Positions 24,076 to 32,909 are shown, numbered from the stretch's first letter. The stretch is DNA of 60,823 nucleotides from Mesorhizobium sp. ORS 3324 (GCA_000824825.2 LM655188.1:1-60823); one strand, 5' to 3'. Notes: generated by a model from the letters alone, not told the origin. Numbers and translations are program-made.

Positions 24076-24345
24076 TCACCAGCTCCAATGGCCGGGGTGC
24101 CAGCGATGATGGGCGCCCCAGTAGCCCGGGTGCCAATGGCGCACAGGCCGGATGACCATGCGGCCATTCGGCACGCATCTGCCCCAGCGGTTCACGTGCC
24201 AGCCGGGACCGCAGCGCCAGCCGACGGTTTCGACCGGCAACGGCGCAGCGCTTGGCTTCGCCATCGGCATGGCCTGCGAGCCGGCGGCGGACAACAGCAA
24301 GGTGCCGGCCGCCAGTGCGAGCGGCAGAAAATACTTGGTGAGCAT
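24076..24345 (-). CDS. GCG_CRPN-type small exported protein (second copy)
   Basis: This 89-residue protein has a signal peptide (LPLALAAGTLLLSAAGSQA) and the core WRCGPGWHVNRWGRCVPNG, paralogous to the peptide at 20620-20904 but with Arg in place of the first Gly of GCG. The C-terminus is His/Trp/Gly-rich (RHWHPGYWGAHHRWHPGHW). It is a single gene transcribed away from the PPOX gene. Confidence 0.8.
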   Translation of the reverse strand: MLTKYFLPLALAAGTLLLSAAGSQAMPMAKPSAAPLPVETVGWRCGPGWHVNRWGRCVPNGRMVIRPVRHWHPGYWGAHHRWHPGHWSW

Positions 24346-24495
24346 AAAGTTCGTCTCCGTGGTTCACCCCCGATCGCGGTTGAACGGGGGGCCAGCCGAA
24401 TTCCGTCGGAGCAGGACTGATCACATCTTTGTCAAAGCGACCGGTCGGTGAAGCGGCTTCTGCTGTCCCCGGTCAGACGGCGCCTGCGGAGCAGT

Positions 24496-24509
24496 TTGAT
24501 CCACGTCAA
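24496..24509 (+). promoter_or_regulatory. Candidate FNR/FixK box
   Basis: TTGATCCACGTCAA matches the anaerobox consensus TTGAT-N4-ATCAA at 9 of 10 fixed positions. It lies 51 bases before the start of the PPOX-family gene, a distance compatible with class II activation by an FNR/FixK regulator. Confidence 0.6.
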
Positions 24510-24559
24510 CGCGAGCGGTTGCCAAGATGTGAAAATATAAAAAACAGGAGATCGAGCCG

Positions 24560-25006
24560 ATGATGATCCGCACGCTCTCTACTTTGGAATGCACGAAACT
24601 GCTGGCAGCCAATCGGGCCGGCCATCTGGCGTGTGCGAAGGACGGGCGACCTTACGTCGTGTGCTTCAACTATGCCTATGCCGACAATCACCTCTATGCA
24701 TTCTCTCTAGCGGGCAAGAAGATCGACTGGATGCGGGCCAATCCCCTGGTATGCGCCCAGGTCGACGAACACACCAACGGGCGCGGCTGGAGAAGCGTGA
24801 TTGTCGACGGCCGCTATGAGGAACTGCCGGACAAAATCGGCCACCGGGTTGAACGCGAGCATGCATGGTCGGTGTTGAGCAAGCACGCGGACTGGTGGGA
24901 GCCTGGCGCGCTGAAGCCCGTCGTGCCTCCCGTGTCGGATAACCTGCCGCACGTTTTCTTCCGGATCCATGTCGAGCAGGTCTCGGGACGGGAAGCGAGT
25001 GAATAG
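24560..25006 (+). CDS. Pyridoxamine 5'-phosphate oxidase-like flavin-binding protein
   Basis: This 148-residue split-barrel FMN-binding protein (Pyridox_ox_2/NimA-like) begins MMIRTLSTLECTKLLAANRAGHLAC, and RAGHLACAKDGRPYVVCFNYAY is typical. VDEHTNGRGWRSVIVDGRYEELPD follows. SD CAGGAG is 10 bases upstream. With the FNR/FixK-like box in front, it is probably induced at low oxygen. The substrate is unknown; family members reduce small molecules or bind flavin or heme. Confidence 0.82.
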   Translation: MMIRTLSTLECTKLLAANRAGHLACAKDGRPYVVCFNYAYADNHLYAFSLAGKKIDWMRANPLVCAQVDEHTNGRGWRSVIVDGRYEELPDKIGHRVEREHAWSVLSKHADWWEPGALKPVVPPVSDNLPHVFFRIHVEQVSGREASE

Positions 25007-25024
25007 GCGTCGACCTTCGAACGC

Positions 25025-25156
25025 TTATGAAGCTGGCTTGTCGCCAAGCATCGCCACGGTCTTCAGCGCCCCATCCAGCATGTCGCCCTGCCCGTCCCTC
25101 AGCGCCGCCTCGCGCAGCCGTCGGATCCAGTCGGCGGCGCCGCCTCCGAGGCTCAA
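25025..25156 (-). CDS. Possible 43-residue small ORF coupled to dppF
   Basis: A TTG codon at 25156 overlaps the dppF stop (TTGA) and opens a 43-codon frame with coding-like composition (contains GAADWIRRLREAALRDGQG and MLDGALKTVAMLGDK). It ends TAA at 25025. It could be a coupled small protein, the remnant of a longer C-terminus, or chance. Confidence 0.3.
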   Translation of the reverse strand: MSLGGGAADWIRRLREAALRDGQGDMLDGALKTVAMLGDKPAS

Positions 25157-25977
25157 GCCGCCTTCTTGGCCAACCTGGCCTTGATGCTCGCGATATCGGC
25201 GCGCGGCGTCGCGGCGAAGAGCGTCTTGGTGTAGCCGTGCTTGGGGTCCGAGAAGACCTCGTCGCGCGAGCCGTATTCGACTGCCTCGCCGAAATACATC
25301 ACCATCACGTCGTCGGCAATGTAGCGCACCACCGACAGGTCGTGGCTGATGAAGACATAGGTAAGCTTGAACTCGTCCTGCAGGTCGGCAAGCAGGTTGA
25401 GCACCTGCGCCTGCACCGAAAGGTCGAGCGCGGAGACCGGTTCGTCCAGCACCAGCAAGCTCGGGTTCAGCATCAGCGCACGGGCAATGGCGATGCGCTG
25501 GCGTTGGCCGCCCGAGAACATGTGCGGGTAGCGGTTGTAGTGCTCGGGTCCAAGACCGACCTTCTTCAGCATCTTCATGGCGAGGTCGCGGCGTTCCTCG
25601 GCCGGCTTGTCGGTGTTGATGAGCAACGGTTCGCCAAGCACGTCGCCGATCTTCTGGCGCGGATTGAGCGACCCGTAAGGGTTCTGGAAGACGATCTGCA
25701 CCTTGCGGCGCATCTCCTTGCTCAGTCCCCCCCTGGCGATGTCGACCTTGTTGCCGTCGATGAACAGCTCGCCCGACGTCGCCGGATCGATCAGCGTGAT
25801 GATGCGGGCGAGCGTGGACTTGCCGCAGCCGGATTCGCCGACGATCGCCAGCGTCTTGCCCTTGTCGACGCTGAAGGAGACGCCCTTCACCGCATGCACG
25901 GTGCGCGCAGGGCGGAACAGGCCGCCGCCGACGTGGTAGTCGCGTTTGATGTTCTTGCCTTCGACAACCTTAGTCAT
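25153..25977 (-). CDS. dppF: Oligopeptide/dipeptide ABC transporter ATP-binding protein DppF
   Basis: This 274-residue ATPase has Walker A GESGCGKST, Q-loop VFQNPYGSLNPRQ, signature FSGGQRQRIAIARAL, Walker B LLVLDEPVSALD and H-loop FISHDLSVV. It ends shortly after the peptide-transporter motif YGSRDEVFSDPKHGYTKTLFAATP. It is the last gene of the dppABCDF unit, 13 bases after dppD. The start MTKVVEGKNI at 25977 is used. Confidence 0.9.
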   Translation of the reverse strand: MTKVVEGKNIKRDYHVGGGLFRPARTVHAVKGVSFSVDKGKTLAIVGESGCGKSTLARIITLIDPATSGELFIDGNKVDIARGGLSKEMRRKVQIVFQNPYGSLNPRQKIGDVLGEPLLINTDKPAEERRDLAMKMLKKVGLGPEHYNRYPHMFSGGQRQRIAIARALMLNPSLLVLDEPVSALDLSVQAQVLNLLADLQDEFKLTYVFISHDLSVVRYIADDVMVMYFGEAVEYGSRDEVFSDPKHGYTKTLFAATPRADIASIKARLAKKAA

Positions 25978-25990
25978 GCGCCGGCTCCGG

Positions 25991-26842
25991 TCATGCACTA
26001 GCTCCCGAGGGCGCCGGCTCGAACAGCATGTCGGAGACGGTCGGCAGCCGGTCGCCGACGGCGTTCTCCGGCAGCGCCGACAGCAGCGCGCGCGTGTAGT
26101 TGCTCTTTGGCGATTCAAACAGCGACAGCACGTCGGCCTCTTCCATCTTTCGGCCCTTGTACTGGACGATGACGCGGTCGGCGGTCTCGGCGACCACGCC
26201 CATATTGTGGGTGATCATGATCAGGCCCATGCCGTATTTGGCCTGCAGCGAGACCAGGAGATCGAGGATCTGCTTCTGGATGGTGACGTCGAGCGCAGTC
26301 GTCGGCTCGTCGGCGATGAGCAGTTTCGGGTTGCAGGCAATGGCCATCGCGATCATGACGCGCTGGCACTGCCCGCCCGACATCTGGTGCGGGAAGGAGT
26401 TCAGCCGCTCCGCCGGCTCGGGAATGCCGACCTGCTTCAAAAGCTCGATGGCGCGCGCCCGGCGCTGCGCACGGTCCATGCCGAGATGGAAGCGCAGCAC
26501 TTCCTCGATCTGGAAGCCCACGGTGAAGCAGGGATTGAGGCTGGCGATCGGCTCCTGGAAGATCATGGCAATGTCCTTGCCGATGATCTTGCGGCGCTCG
26601 GCCGGACTGATCTTGAGGAGATCGCGGCCGCCAAACGTCATGCGGTCGGCGGTGACGGTGGCCGTCCATGGCAGCAGGCCCATCACCGCCAGCATCGACA
26701 CCGACTTGCCGGAGCCGGATTCGCCGACGATGGCGAGCACCTCGCGTTCGTCGACATGGAGCGAGACACCGTCGACGGCGTGGAACGGGCCGGACGCGGT
26801 CTGGAATTCGACGACGAGGTTCTGGATGTCGAGCAATGCCAT
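25991..26842 (-). CDS. dppD: Oligopeptide/dipeptide ABC transporter ATP-binding protein DppD
   Basis: This 283-residue ATPase has Walker A GESGSGKS, IFQEPIASLNPCFTVG, signature MSGGQCQRVMIAMAIA, Walker B LLIADEPTTALDVTIQ and MITHNMGVV. The start MALLDIQNLVVEF at 26842 overlaps the dppC stop by one base (TGATG). It pairs with DppF to power the DppBC channel. Confidence 0.92.
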   Translation of the reverse strand: MALLDIQNLVVEFQTASGPFHAVDGVSLHVDEREVLAIVGESGSGKSVSMLAVMGLLPWTATVTADRMTFGGRDLLKISPAERRKIIGKDIAMIFQEPIASLNPCFTVGFQIEEVLRFHLGMDRAQRRARAIELLKQVGIPEPAERLNSFPHQMSGGQCQRVMIAMAIACNPKLLIADEPTTALDVTIQKQILDLLVSLQAKYGMGLIMITHNMGVVAETADRVIVQYKGRKMEEADVLSLFESPKSNYTRALLSALPENAVGDRLPTVSDMLFEPAPSGASA

Positions 26843-27753
26843 CACGACCTCCTGAGCTTCGGATCGAGCGCGTCGCGCAGGCCGTCGCCGATCAGGTTGA
26901 TGGCGAGCACGGTGATGAGGATGGCGAGGCCGGGGAAAGTCACCACCCACCAGGCGCGCAGGATGAACTCGCGCGCCGAGGCGAGCATGGTGCCCCATTC
27001 CGGTGTCGGCGGCTGGGCGCCAAGGCCGAGGAAGCCGAGCGCCGCCGCTTCGAGGATGGCGTTGGAGAAGGACAGCGTGCCCTGGACGATCAGTGGCGCC
27101 AGGCAGTTGGGCAGGATCGTGCGAAGCATCAGCCGCAGATGGCCGGCGCCGGCGACCTTGGCCGCCACGACATATTCGCGGCTCTTCTCGGCCATGACGG
27201 CGGCACGCACCAGGCGGGCGAAATGCGGCTGCAGCACGAGCGCGATCGCCAGCATCGCATTGAACAGGCCGGGGCCGAGGATGGTGACAAGAACCAGCGC
27301 GAGCAGCAGCGACGGGAAGGCGAGGATCAGATCCATGACACGCATGATCGCGACGTCGACCCAGCCGCGGAAATAGCCGGCGAGCAGGCCGAGCGTGATG
27401 CCGCCGGTGAGAGCCAGCGTGACGACGACGGCGCCGATCAGCAGCGAGAAGCGCGCGCCATAGAGCAGGCGCGAGAGGATGTCGCGGCCGACCGGATCGG
27501 TGCCAAGCAGATACTGGGTGCTGCCGCCGGTCTGCCAGGCCGGCGGTCTGAGGAACGCGGTCTTGTCCTGGATATCGGGCGCGTAGGGCGCAAGCAGCGG
27601 CGCGAAGAGCGCCGCCAGCACCAGGAGGATGAAGACGAGCAGGCCGATGACGGCGCCGCGGTTCACCGAGAAATAGTGCCAGAAGGTCTTGAAGCCGGTC
27701 AGCCGGTCCGGGCTGCCCGCGGCCATCGGGGCGATTTCAGTCGACTGGCTCAT
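26842..27753 (-). CDS. dppC: Dipeptide ABC transporter permease DppC
   Basis: This 303-residue inner-membrane permease has an OppC-type N-terminal domain (RGAVIGLLVFILLVLAALFAPLLAPYAP region) and TDPVGRDILSRLLYGARFSL. The coupling region is EYVVAAKVAGAGHLRLMLRTILPN, in which AAKVAGAGHLRLMLRTILP is the EAA loop. The ATG at 27753 overlaps the dppB stop by one base. Confidence 0.92.
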   Translation of the reverse strand: MSQSTEIAPMAAGSPDRLTGFKTFWHYFSVNRGAVIGLLVFILLVLAALFAPLLAPYAPDIQDKTAFLRPPAWQTGGSTQYLLGTDPVGRDILSRLLYGARFSLLIGAVVVTLALTGGITLGLLAGYFRGWVDVAIMRVMDLILAFPSLLLALVLVTILGPGLFNAMLAIALVLQPHFARLVRAAVMAEKSREYVVAAKVAGAGHLRLMLRTILPNCLAPLIVQGTLSFSNAILEAAALGFLGLGAQPPTPEWGTMLASAREFILRAWWVVTFPGLAILITVLAINLIGDGLRDALDPKLRRS

Positions 27754-28760
27754 CACGCCGCCCTGATGCGCGGATTGATGACGGCGTAGAGTACGTCGAC
27801 GATGAGGTTCACGGCCATGACGATGAGCGCGATCAAAAGCAGACCTGACTGCACGACGACATAGTCGCGCTTGAAGATGGAATCGACCATCCACTTGCCG
27901 ATGCCCGGCCAGGCGAAGATGGTTTCGGTGAGGATGGCGCCGGCAAGCAGCGTGCCGACCTGCAGGCCGATGGTGGTGACGACCGGGATCAGCGCGTTGC
28001 GCAGCGCGTGCACGCTGATGACGCGGGCGGCAGACAGCCCCTTGGCGCGGGCGGTGCGGACATAGTCCTCGCCCAGCACTTCGAGCATGGCCGAGCGCGT
28101 CTGGCGCGCGATCACCGCCAGCGGAATGGTGCCGAGCACGATCGCCGGGAGGACGAGATGGCTGAGCGCCGAGCGCAGCGCATCCCACTTGCCGTAGAGG
28201 ATGCTGTCGATGGTCATGAAGCCGGTGATCGGCTTCAGGAAGAACTGCAGGCCGATGCGGCCCGAAACCGGCGTCCAGCCGAGATAGCCGGAAAAGAAGA
28301 TGATGAGCAGCAGGCCCCACCAGAAGATCGGCATGGAATAGCCGACGAGCGCGGTGCCCATCAGCGACTGATCGAACCAGGAGCCGCGCTTGACGGCTGC
28401 GAATATGCCGGCGGGAATGCCGATCACCATGGCGAAGATCATGGCGAAGAAGGACAGTTCCAGCGTCGCCGGGAAGAGCGTCTTGAACTCCTCGAGAACC
28501 GGGCGCTTGGATGAAATGGAAACGCCGAAATCGCCGGTGGCGACCTCGCCGACATAGCGCGCATATTGCTCCCAGATCGGCAGGTTGTAGCCGAACTGTT
28601 CCTTGAGCTCTTCGTAACGCGCCGGCGATACGCCGTGCTCGCCGGCCATGGCCAGGATCGGATCGCCGGGCAGCAGCCGGACGAAGGCGAAGGCGCAGAT
28701 GGTGATGCCGACGAGCGTCGGGATCACAAGTGCGATTTTGTTGAGGAGATATCTAAGCAT
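27753..28760 (-). CDS. dppB: Dipeptide ABC transporter permease DppB
   Basis: This 335-residue permease begins MLRYLLNKIALVIPTLVGI and has FVRLLPGDPI, EQFGYNLPIWEQY, GYSMPIFWWGLLLI and the EAA loop DYVRTARAKGLSAARVI, all typical of DppB. Upstream in-frame sequence runs into the dppA-dppB hairpin and is not used. Confidence 0.92.
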   Translation of the reverse strand: MLRYLLNKIALVIPTLVGITICAFAFVRLLPGDPILAMAGEHGVSPARYEELKEQFGYNLPIWEQYARYVGEVATGDFGVSISSKRPVLEEFKTLFPATLELSFFAMIFAMVIGIPAGIFAAVKRGSWFDQSLMGTALVGYSMPIFWWGLLLIIFFSGYLGWTPVSGRIGLQFFLKPITGFMTIDSILYGKWDALRSALSHLVLPAIVLGTIPLAVIARQTRSAMLEVLGEDYVRTARAKGLSAARVISVHALRNALIPVVTTIGLQVGTLLAGAILTETIFAWPGIGKWMVDSIFKRDYVVVQSGLLLIALIVMAVNLIVDVLYAVINPRIRAA

Positions 28761-28768
28761 CGTGAAGT

Positions 28769-28794
28769 GGGGCGGCGCTAATTCGCGCCGCCCC
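28769..28794. other. Intercistronic hairpin between dppA and dppB
   Basis: Ten-base arms GGGGCGGCGC and GCGCCGCCCC flank a 6-base loop, between the dppA stop and dppB start. No T run follows on the minus strand, so it is better read as a structure protecting the dppA 3' end, raising binding-protein levels over permease. Confidence 0.65.
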
Positions 28795-28805
28795 GTTCGC
28801 AAATA

Positions 28806-30404
28806 TTACTCGGACTTGTCAACGCCGTCGAAGCGATGAATGCCGAGCGGGTCCATCTTGAAGCCGCTGACATTGTTGCGGACAACCGCATAGACCTGGC
28901 TGTGCGCCAGCAGGAACGCAGGGGCCTGCTTCTGGAAGATGACCTGCGCCTGTTGGTACAGCTTGGTGCGCTCACCCTGGTCGCTGGTCTTCTTGGCCTT
29001 CTGGATCAGGTCCTCGAAGTCCTTGTCGCACCAGCTGGAGTAGTTCGAGACGCCGATGGCCGAGCAGGCGAAGAGGGTGGCGAAGAAGTTGTCCGGATCG
29101 CCATTGTCGCCGGTCCAGCCGACCTGGAAGGCGCCCGGGCGATCCTTCTTCTTGCCCTCCGCGCGATACTTGGTCCACTCGTAGTTGACGATCTCCGCCT
29201 TGACGCCGACCTTGGCCCAGTCGGCCTGGATCAGCTCGGCCGCGCGCTGGAAGTTCGGGTTGTAGGGACGAACGCGGTCGGAGGCCCAGAGCTGGATTTC
29301 CTTCAGCCCGGCATCGGCCAGCACCTTCTTGGCCGCTTCCGGATCATAGGAATCGAACTTCACGTCCTTGTTCCACGACCACATGGTCGGCGGGATCAGG
29401 TTCTGGGCCGGCGTGGCGCCGGCATCCTGGAACAGCGCCTTGATCAGCGCTTCCCGGTCGATCGCCTGGTTGAGCGCATGACGAACCTCGGGCTTGTCGA
29501 GCGGCGGGATCGTCGTGTTGTAGCTCATATAGCCGATGTTGAGGCCTGCCTGGTCGAGCAGCGTGACATCCTTGTTGGCCTTGATCGTGGCGAGGTCGGC
29601 CGGGTTCGGATAGGGTGCCACATCGCATTCGCCGGCGAGCACCTTCTGGGTGCGAGCGGTCGCGTCGGGCGTGATGGCGAAGACGAGATCGTCGATCTTC
29701 TCCTTGCCCTTGAAGTAGTCGGGGTTCGCCGCGTAGCGGATGACCGAATCCAGCTGATAGTCGACGAACTGGAAGGGGCCGGTGCCGATCGGCTTGGTCG
29801 AGAAATCGGCCATCTTGCCGGACTTCTCCAGCTGGTCGGCATATTCCTTCGAGACGATCGAGGCGAAGTCCATACCGAGATTGGCCAGCATCGGCGCGTT
29901 CGGTTCGGTCAGCGTCAGCTTGACGGTGAGGTCATCGACCTTTTCCCACTTGGCGACGTATTTCGGCATGTCCATGCCGGTATAGTAGTCCCAAGTCAGG
30001 TTCGGCAGATATTTGTCACCGTTCCACGGGTTCTGCTTGTTGAACTGACGGTCGAACGAGAAGACGACGTCATCGGCATTGAGGTCGCGGGTCGGCTTGA
30101 AATAGTCGGTGGTCTGGAACTTCACGCCCGGATGCAGGTGGAAAGTATAGACCAGGCCGTCGTCCGAGATTTCCCATTTGTCGGCGAGGCCGGGCTCGAT
30201 CTCGGTGCCGCCGTGCTTGAACTCGACCAGGCGCGAATAAACAGTGCGCGAAGAAGCGTCGAAGTCGTTGCCGCCCGTCGTCGTACCCGGGTCGAAATTG
30301 GCCGGCGACGCTTCCGAGCAATAGACAAGCGTCTTCGCATTGGCCATGCCACCCAGGACGCTTGCAGCCAGCAGCGCGGCTGCAAAAGTCATTGTCTTTG
30401 TCAT
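28806..30404 (-). CDS. dppA: Dipeptide ABC transporter substrate-binding protein DppA
   Basis: This 532-residue periplasmic binding protein of the SBP_bac_5 family has signal peptide MTKTMTFAAALLAASVLGGMANA, then TLVYCSEASPANFDPGTT. The family motif region is RTVYSRLVEFKHGGTEIEPGLADKWEIS, and YTFHLHPGVKFQTT and WTGDNGDPDNFF follow. This is the DppA/HbpA-type dipeptide receptor (heme and 5-aminolevulinate are alternative ligands in some bacteria). It is the first gene of the operon; the upstream palindrome at 30555-30572 may regulate it. Confidence 0.93.
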   Translation of the reverse strand: MTKTMTFAAALLAASVLGGMANAKTLVYCSEASPANFDPGTTTGGNDFDASSRTVYSRLVEFKHGGTEIEPGLADKWEISDDGLVYTFHLHPGVKFQTTDYFKPTRDLNADDVVFSFDRQFNKQNPWNGDKYLPNLTWDYYTGMDMPKYVAKWEKVDDLTVKLTLTEPNAPMLANLGMDFASIVSKEYADQLEKSGKMADFSTKPIGTGPFQFVDYQLDSVIRYAANPDYFKGKEKIDDLVFAITPDATARTQKVLAGECDVAPYPNPADLATIKANKDVTLLDQAGLNIGYMSYNTTIPPLDKPEVRHALNQAIDREALIKALFQDAGATPAQNLIPPTMWSWNKDVKFDSYDPEAAKKVLADAGLKEIQLWASDRVRPYNPNFQRAAELIQADWAKVGVKAEIVNYEWTKYRAEGKKKDRPGAFQVGWTGDNGDPDNFFATLFACSAIGVSNYSSWCDKDFEDLIQKAKKTSDQGERTKLYQQAQVIFQKQAPAFLLAHSQVYAVVRNNVSGFKMDPLGIHRFDGVDKSE

Positions 30405-30554
30405 TGAGCACTCCCTGATGTTCTCCCAAGCCCCTCTAGCAGGCTCGCGAAGCGCGCATATAAGCACCGTTTTTCGGGCTTTGGAACACCCCGTTTGCGT
30501 ACCCCACGGTAAGCAGAAAAGGAATCCGAGTTTTCCTCGAATAGCAGAAAAATT

Positions 30555-30572
30555 GAGCAGAATTTTCTGCTC
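30555..30572. promoter_or_regulatory. Lrp/AsnC-like palindrome upstream of dppA
   Basis: GAGCAGAA and TTCTGCTC flank a central TT, 151 bases upstream of dppA, and further AGCAGAAAA motifs occur just before it (30511-30550). The A/T-centred palindrome resembles Lrp-type sites. The rest of the 470-bp region 30405-30873 shows no gene. Confidence 0.4.
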
Positions 30573-30873
30573 ACGATAATGTTAACGACTGCATTTTTTT
30601 ATTGATGCACCGCACCTTAAAATCGAGCCGCGAAGCGACCCCGACTACGCTCCAGCTTTGGCGGACACGCGCCCCAAGAGGCGCCTGAACGAGAGATTTT
30701 GACGGCAAATCTTTCCGGCCCTGCCGCTGGGGCAAGACTTGCACGGCCGCCGACAGAGGCAATACATAGGTGATACGCTGGATTTCTTGAGCAATCCGCA
30801 ATCGGCGCGGAGGACGCTACTCGTAAGGGAGCGGGCGCGGCACGCGGCAGCAAGACCGACAGGGAGGGATTTG

Positions 30874-32907
30874 GTGGCAAAAGCAGCAAGGACAACGCCC
30901 CCGGCGAAGGCAAAAGCCAAGGCCGCGACCGGCAATGCCGGCACGACCAAGGCTCCACCTTCAAAAAACGCTTCACCAGCAAAGAACGCTTCGCCAGCAA
31001 AGACCACTTCACCAGCAAGGACTGCGGCCAAGCCCAAGGCCGCGGCAAAACCAGTTGCCGCCAAAGCAAAGACGAACCCTCAACCCGCCACCAAGGTTGC
31101 AGCCGCAAAGACGGACAAGTCCGTGGCCGCGAAGCCTGCCGCCGGCAAGCCCGCCGCCGCAAAGGCAGCGGGCGCGGCAAGGCCATCGGTCCCACCCAAG
31201 GAATTGCCTAAGGCGATCACGGAACTCACCGCCGGGCTGCCGGAAAAGCCGTGGCTCAAAAGCTATCCGAAGAACATGCCGGCCAAGATCGGTCCGCTGC
31301 CTTACAATTCGATCGGCGACTTCCTCGTCGGCGCCTGCAAGGAGTTCGCCGGCCGGCCGGCCTTCGTGTGCATGGGCAAGTCGATTTCCTATGCCGAGCT
31401 CGAGCGGCTTTCAGCGGCGTTCGGCGCCTATCTGCAGTCGAAGGGGCTGGAGAAGGGCGCACGCGTGGCGCTGATGATGCCGAACGTGCTGCAATATCCG
31501 GTGGCGATGATGGCGGTGCTTCGCGCTGGCTTCACGGTGGTGAACATCAACCCGCTCTACACGCCGCGCGAGCTGGAGCATCAGCTCAAGGATTCCGGCG
31601 CGCAGGCCATCGTCATCCTGGAGAACTTCTCCAATACCCTGCAGGCGGTGATCGCCAGGACGCCGGTGAAGCATGTGGTGGTCGCGGCGATGGGCGACAT
31701 GCTGGGCGGCCTGAAAGGAACGATCGTCAATCTCGTCGTGCGGCGGGTGAAGAAGATGGTTCCGGCATGGTCGCTGCCGGGCCATGTCAGATTCAACACC
31801 GCGCTGAAGGCGGGCTCCGCGAGCGTCTTCAAGCCGGTAGCGGTCTCCGGCGACGATATCGCCTTCCTGCAATATACGGGCGGCACGACCGGCGTCTCGA
31901 AAGGAGCGACGCTGCTGCACCGGAACGTCTTGGCCAACGTGGCTCAGAATTCGCTGTGGGTGGAGGACGCCTACACGGTCAAGCCGAAGCCTGCGCATCA
32001 AAACTTCATCTGCGCGCTGCCGCTCTACCACATCTTCGCGCTGACGGTGAACGCGCTGATGGGCATGCAGCAGGGCGCCCAGAACGTGCTCATTCCCAAC
32101 CCGCGCGACATTCCGGGCTTCGTCAAGGAGCTGCAGAAATATCCGGCCCACATCTTCCCGGGCCTCAACACGCTGTTCAATGCGCTGCTCAACAATGAGG
32201 ATTTCCGTAAGCTCGACTTCAAGCCGCTGATCCTGACGCTTGGCGGCGGCATGGCGGTGCAGAAGGGCGTGGCCGAGCGCTGGAAAGCGCTGACCGGCTG
32301 TCCGGTGAGCGAAGGCTACGGGCTTTCCGAAACCTCGCCGGTGGCGACCGCCAACAAGTTCAGCTCCAGCGATTTCACCGGTACGATCGGCCTGCCGCTG
32401 CCTTCTACCGAGATTGCCATCCGCGACGACGACGGCAACAACGTGCCGCTCGGCGAAGTCGGCGAGATCTGCATCCGCGGCCCGCAGGTGATGGCCGGCT
32501 ACTGGAACCGGCCGGACGAGACCGCCAAGGTGATGACCAAGGACGGGTTCTTCAAGTCTGGCGATATGGGCTTCATGGACGAGCGCGGCTACACCAAAAT
32601 CGTCGACCGCAAGAAGGACATGATCCTGGTCTCCGGCTTCAACGTCTATCCGAATGAGCTGGAAGAGGTCGTGGCGCAGCACCCTGGCGTGCTCGAAGTG
32701 GCGGCGATCGGCGTGCCGGACGAACACTCCGGCGAGGTGCCGAAACTGTTCGTGGTCAGGAAGGACCCGGCACTGACCGCCGAGACGCTGGCCGCCTATT
32801 GCCGCGAGAATCTGACCGGCTACAAGCGGCCGAGATATATCGAATTCCGCACCGAACTGCCGAAGACGCCGGTCGGCAAGATCCTGCGGCGCGCGCTGCG
32901 GGAATAG
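30874..32907 (+). CDS. fadD: Long-chain fatty-acid-CoA ligase with Ala/Lys/Pro-rich N-terminal extension
   Basis: This 677-residue enzyme activates fatty acids to acyl-CoA. The ANL core starts near residue 115 (YNSIGDFLVGACKEFAGRPAF). It has the P-loop QYTGGTTGVSKGA, the motif EGYGLSETSPV, the FACS motif FFKSGDMGFMDERGY, and the A10 lysine region PKTPVGKILRR. The first 105 residues are low complexity (many AKP/AAK repeats) and are not part of FadD. The GTG at 30874 follows SD AGGGAGGG by 5 bases; a TTG sits just before it. It reads into the ETF methyltransferase gene with a 2-base gap. Confidence 0.88.
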   Translation: MAKAARTTPPAKAKAKAATGNAGTTKAPPSKNASPAKNASPAKTTSPARTAAKPKAAAKPVAAKAKTNPQPATKVAAAKTDKSVAAKPAAGKPAAAKAAGAARPSVPPKELPKAITELTAGLPEKPWLKSYPKNMPAKIGPLPYNSIGDFLVGACKEFAGRPAFVCMGKSISYAELERLSAAFGAYLQSKGLEKGARVALMMPNVLQYPVAMMAVLRAGFTVVNINPLYTPRELEHQLKDSGAQAIVILENFSNTLQAVIARTPVKHVVVAAMGDMLGGLKGTIVNLVVRRVKKMVPAWSLPGHVRFNTALKAGSASVFKPVAVSGDDIAFLQYTGGTTGVSKGATLLHRNVLANVAQNSLWVEDAYTVKPKPAHQNFICALPLYHIFALTVNALMGMQQGAQNVLIPNPRDIPGFVKELQKYPAHIFPGLNTLFNALLNNEDFRKLDFKPLILTLGGGMAVQKGVAERWKALTGCPVSEGYGLSETSPVATANKFSSSDFTGTIGLPLPSTEIAIRDDDGNNVPLGEVGEICIRGPQVMAGYWNRPDETAKVMTKDGFFKSGDMGFMDERGYTKIVDRKKDMILVSGFNVYPNELEEVVAQHPGVLEVAAIGVPDEHSGEVPKLFVVRKDPALTAETLAAYCRENLTGYKRPRYIEFRTELPKTPVGKILRRALRE

Positions 32908-32909
32908 AT

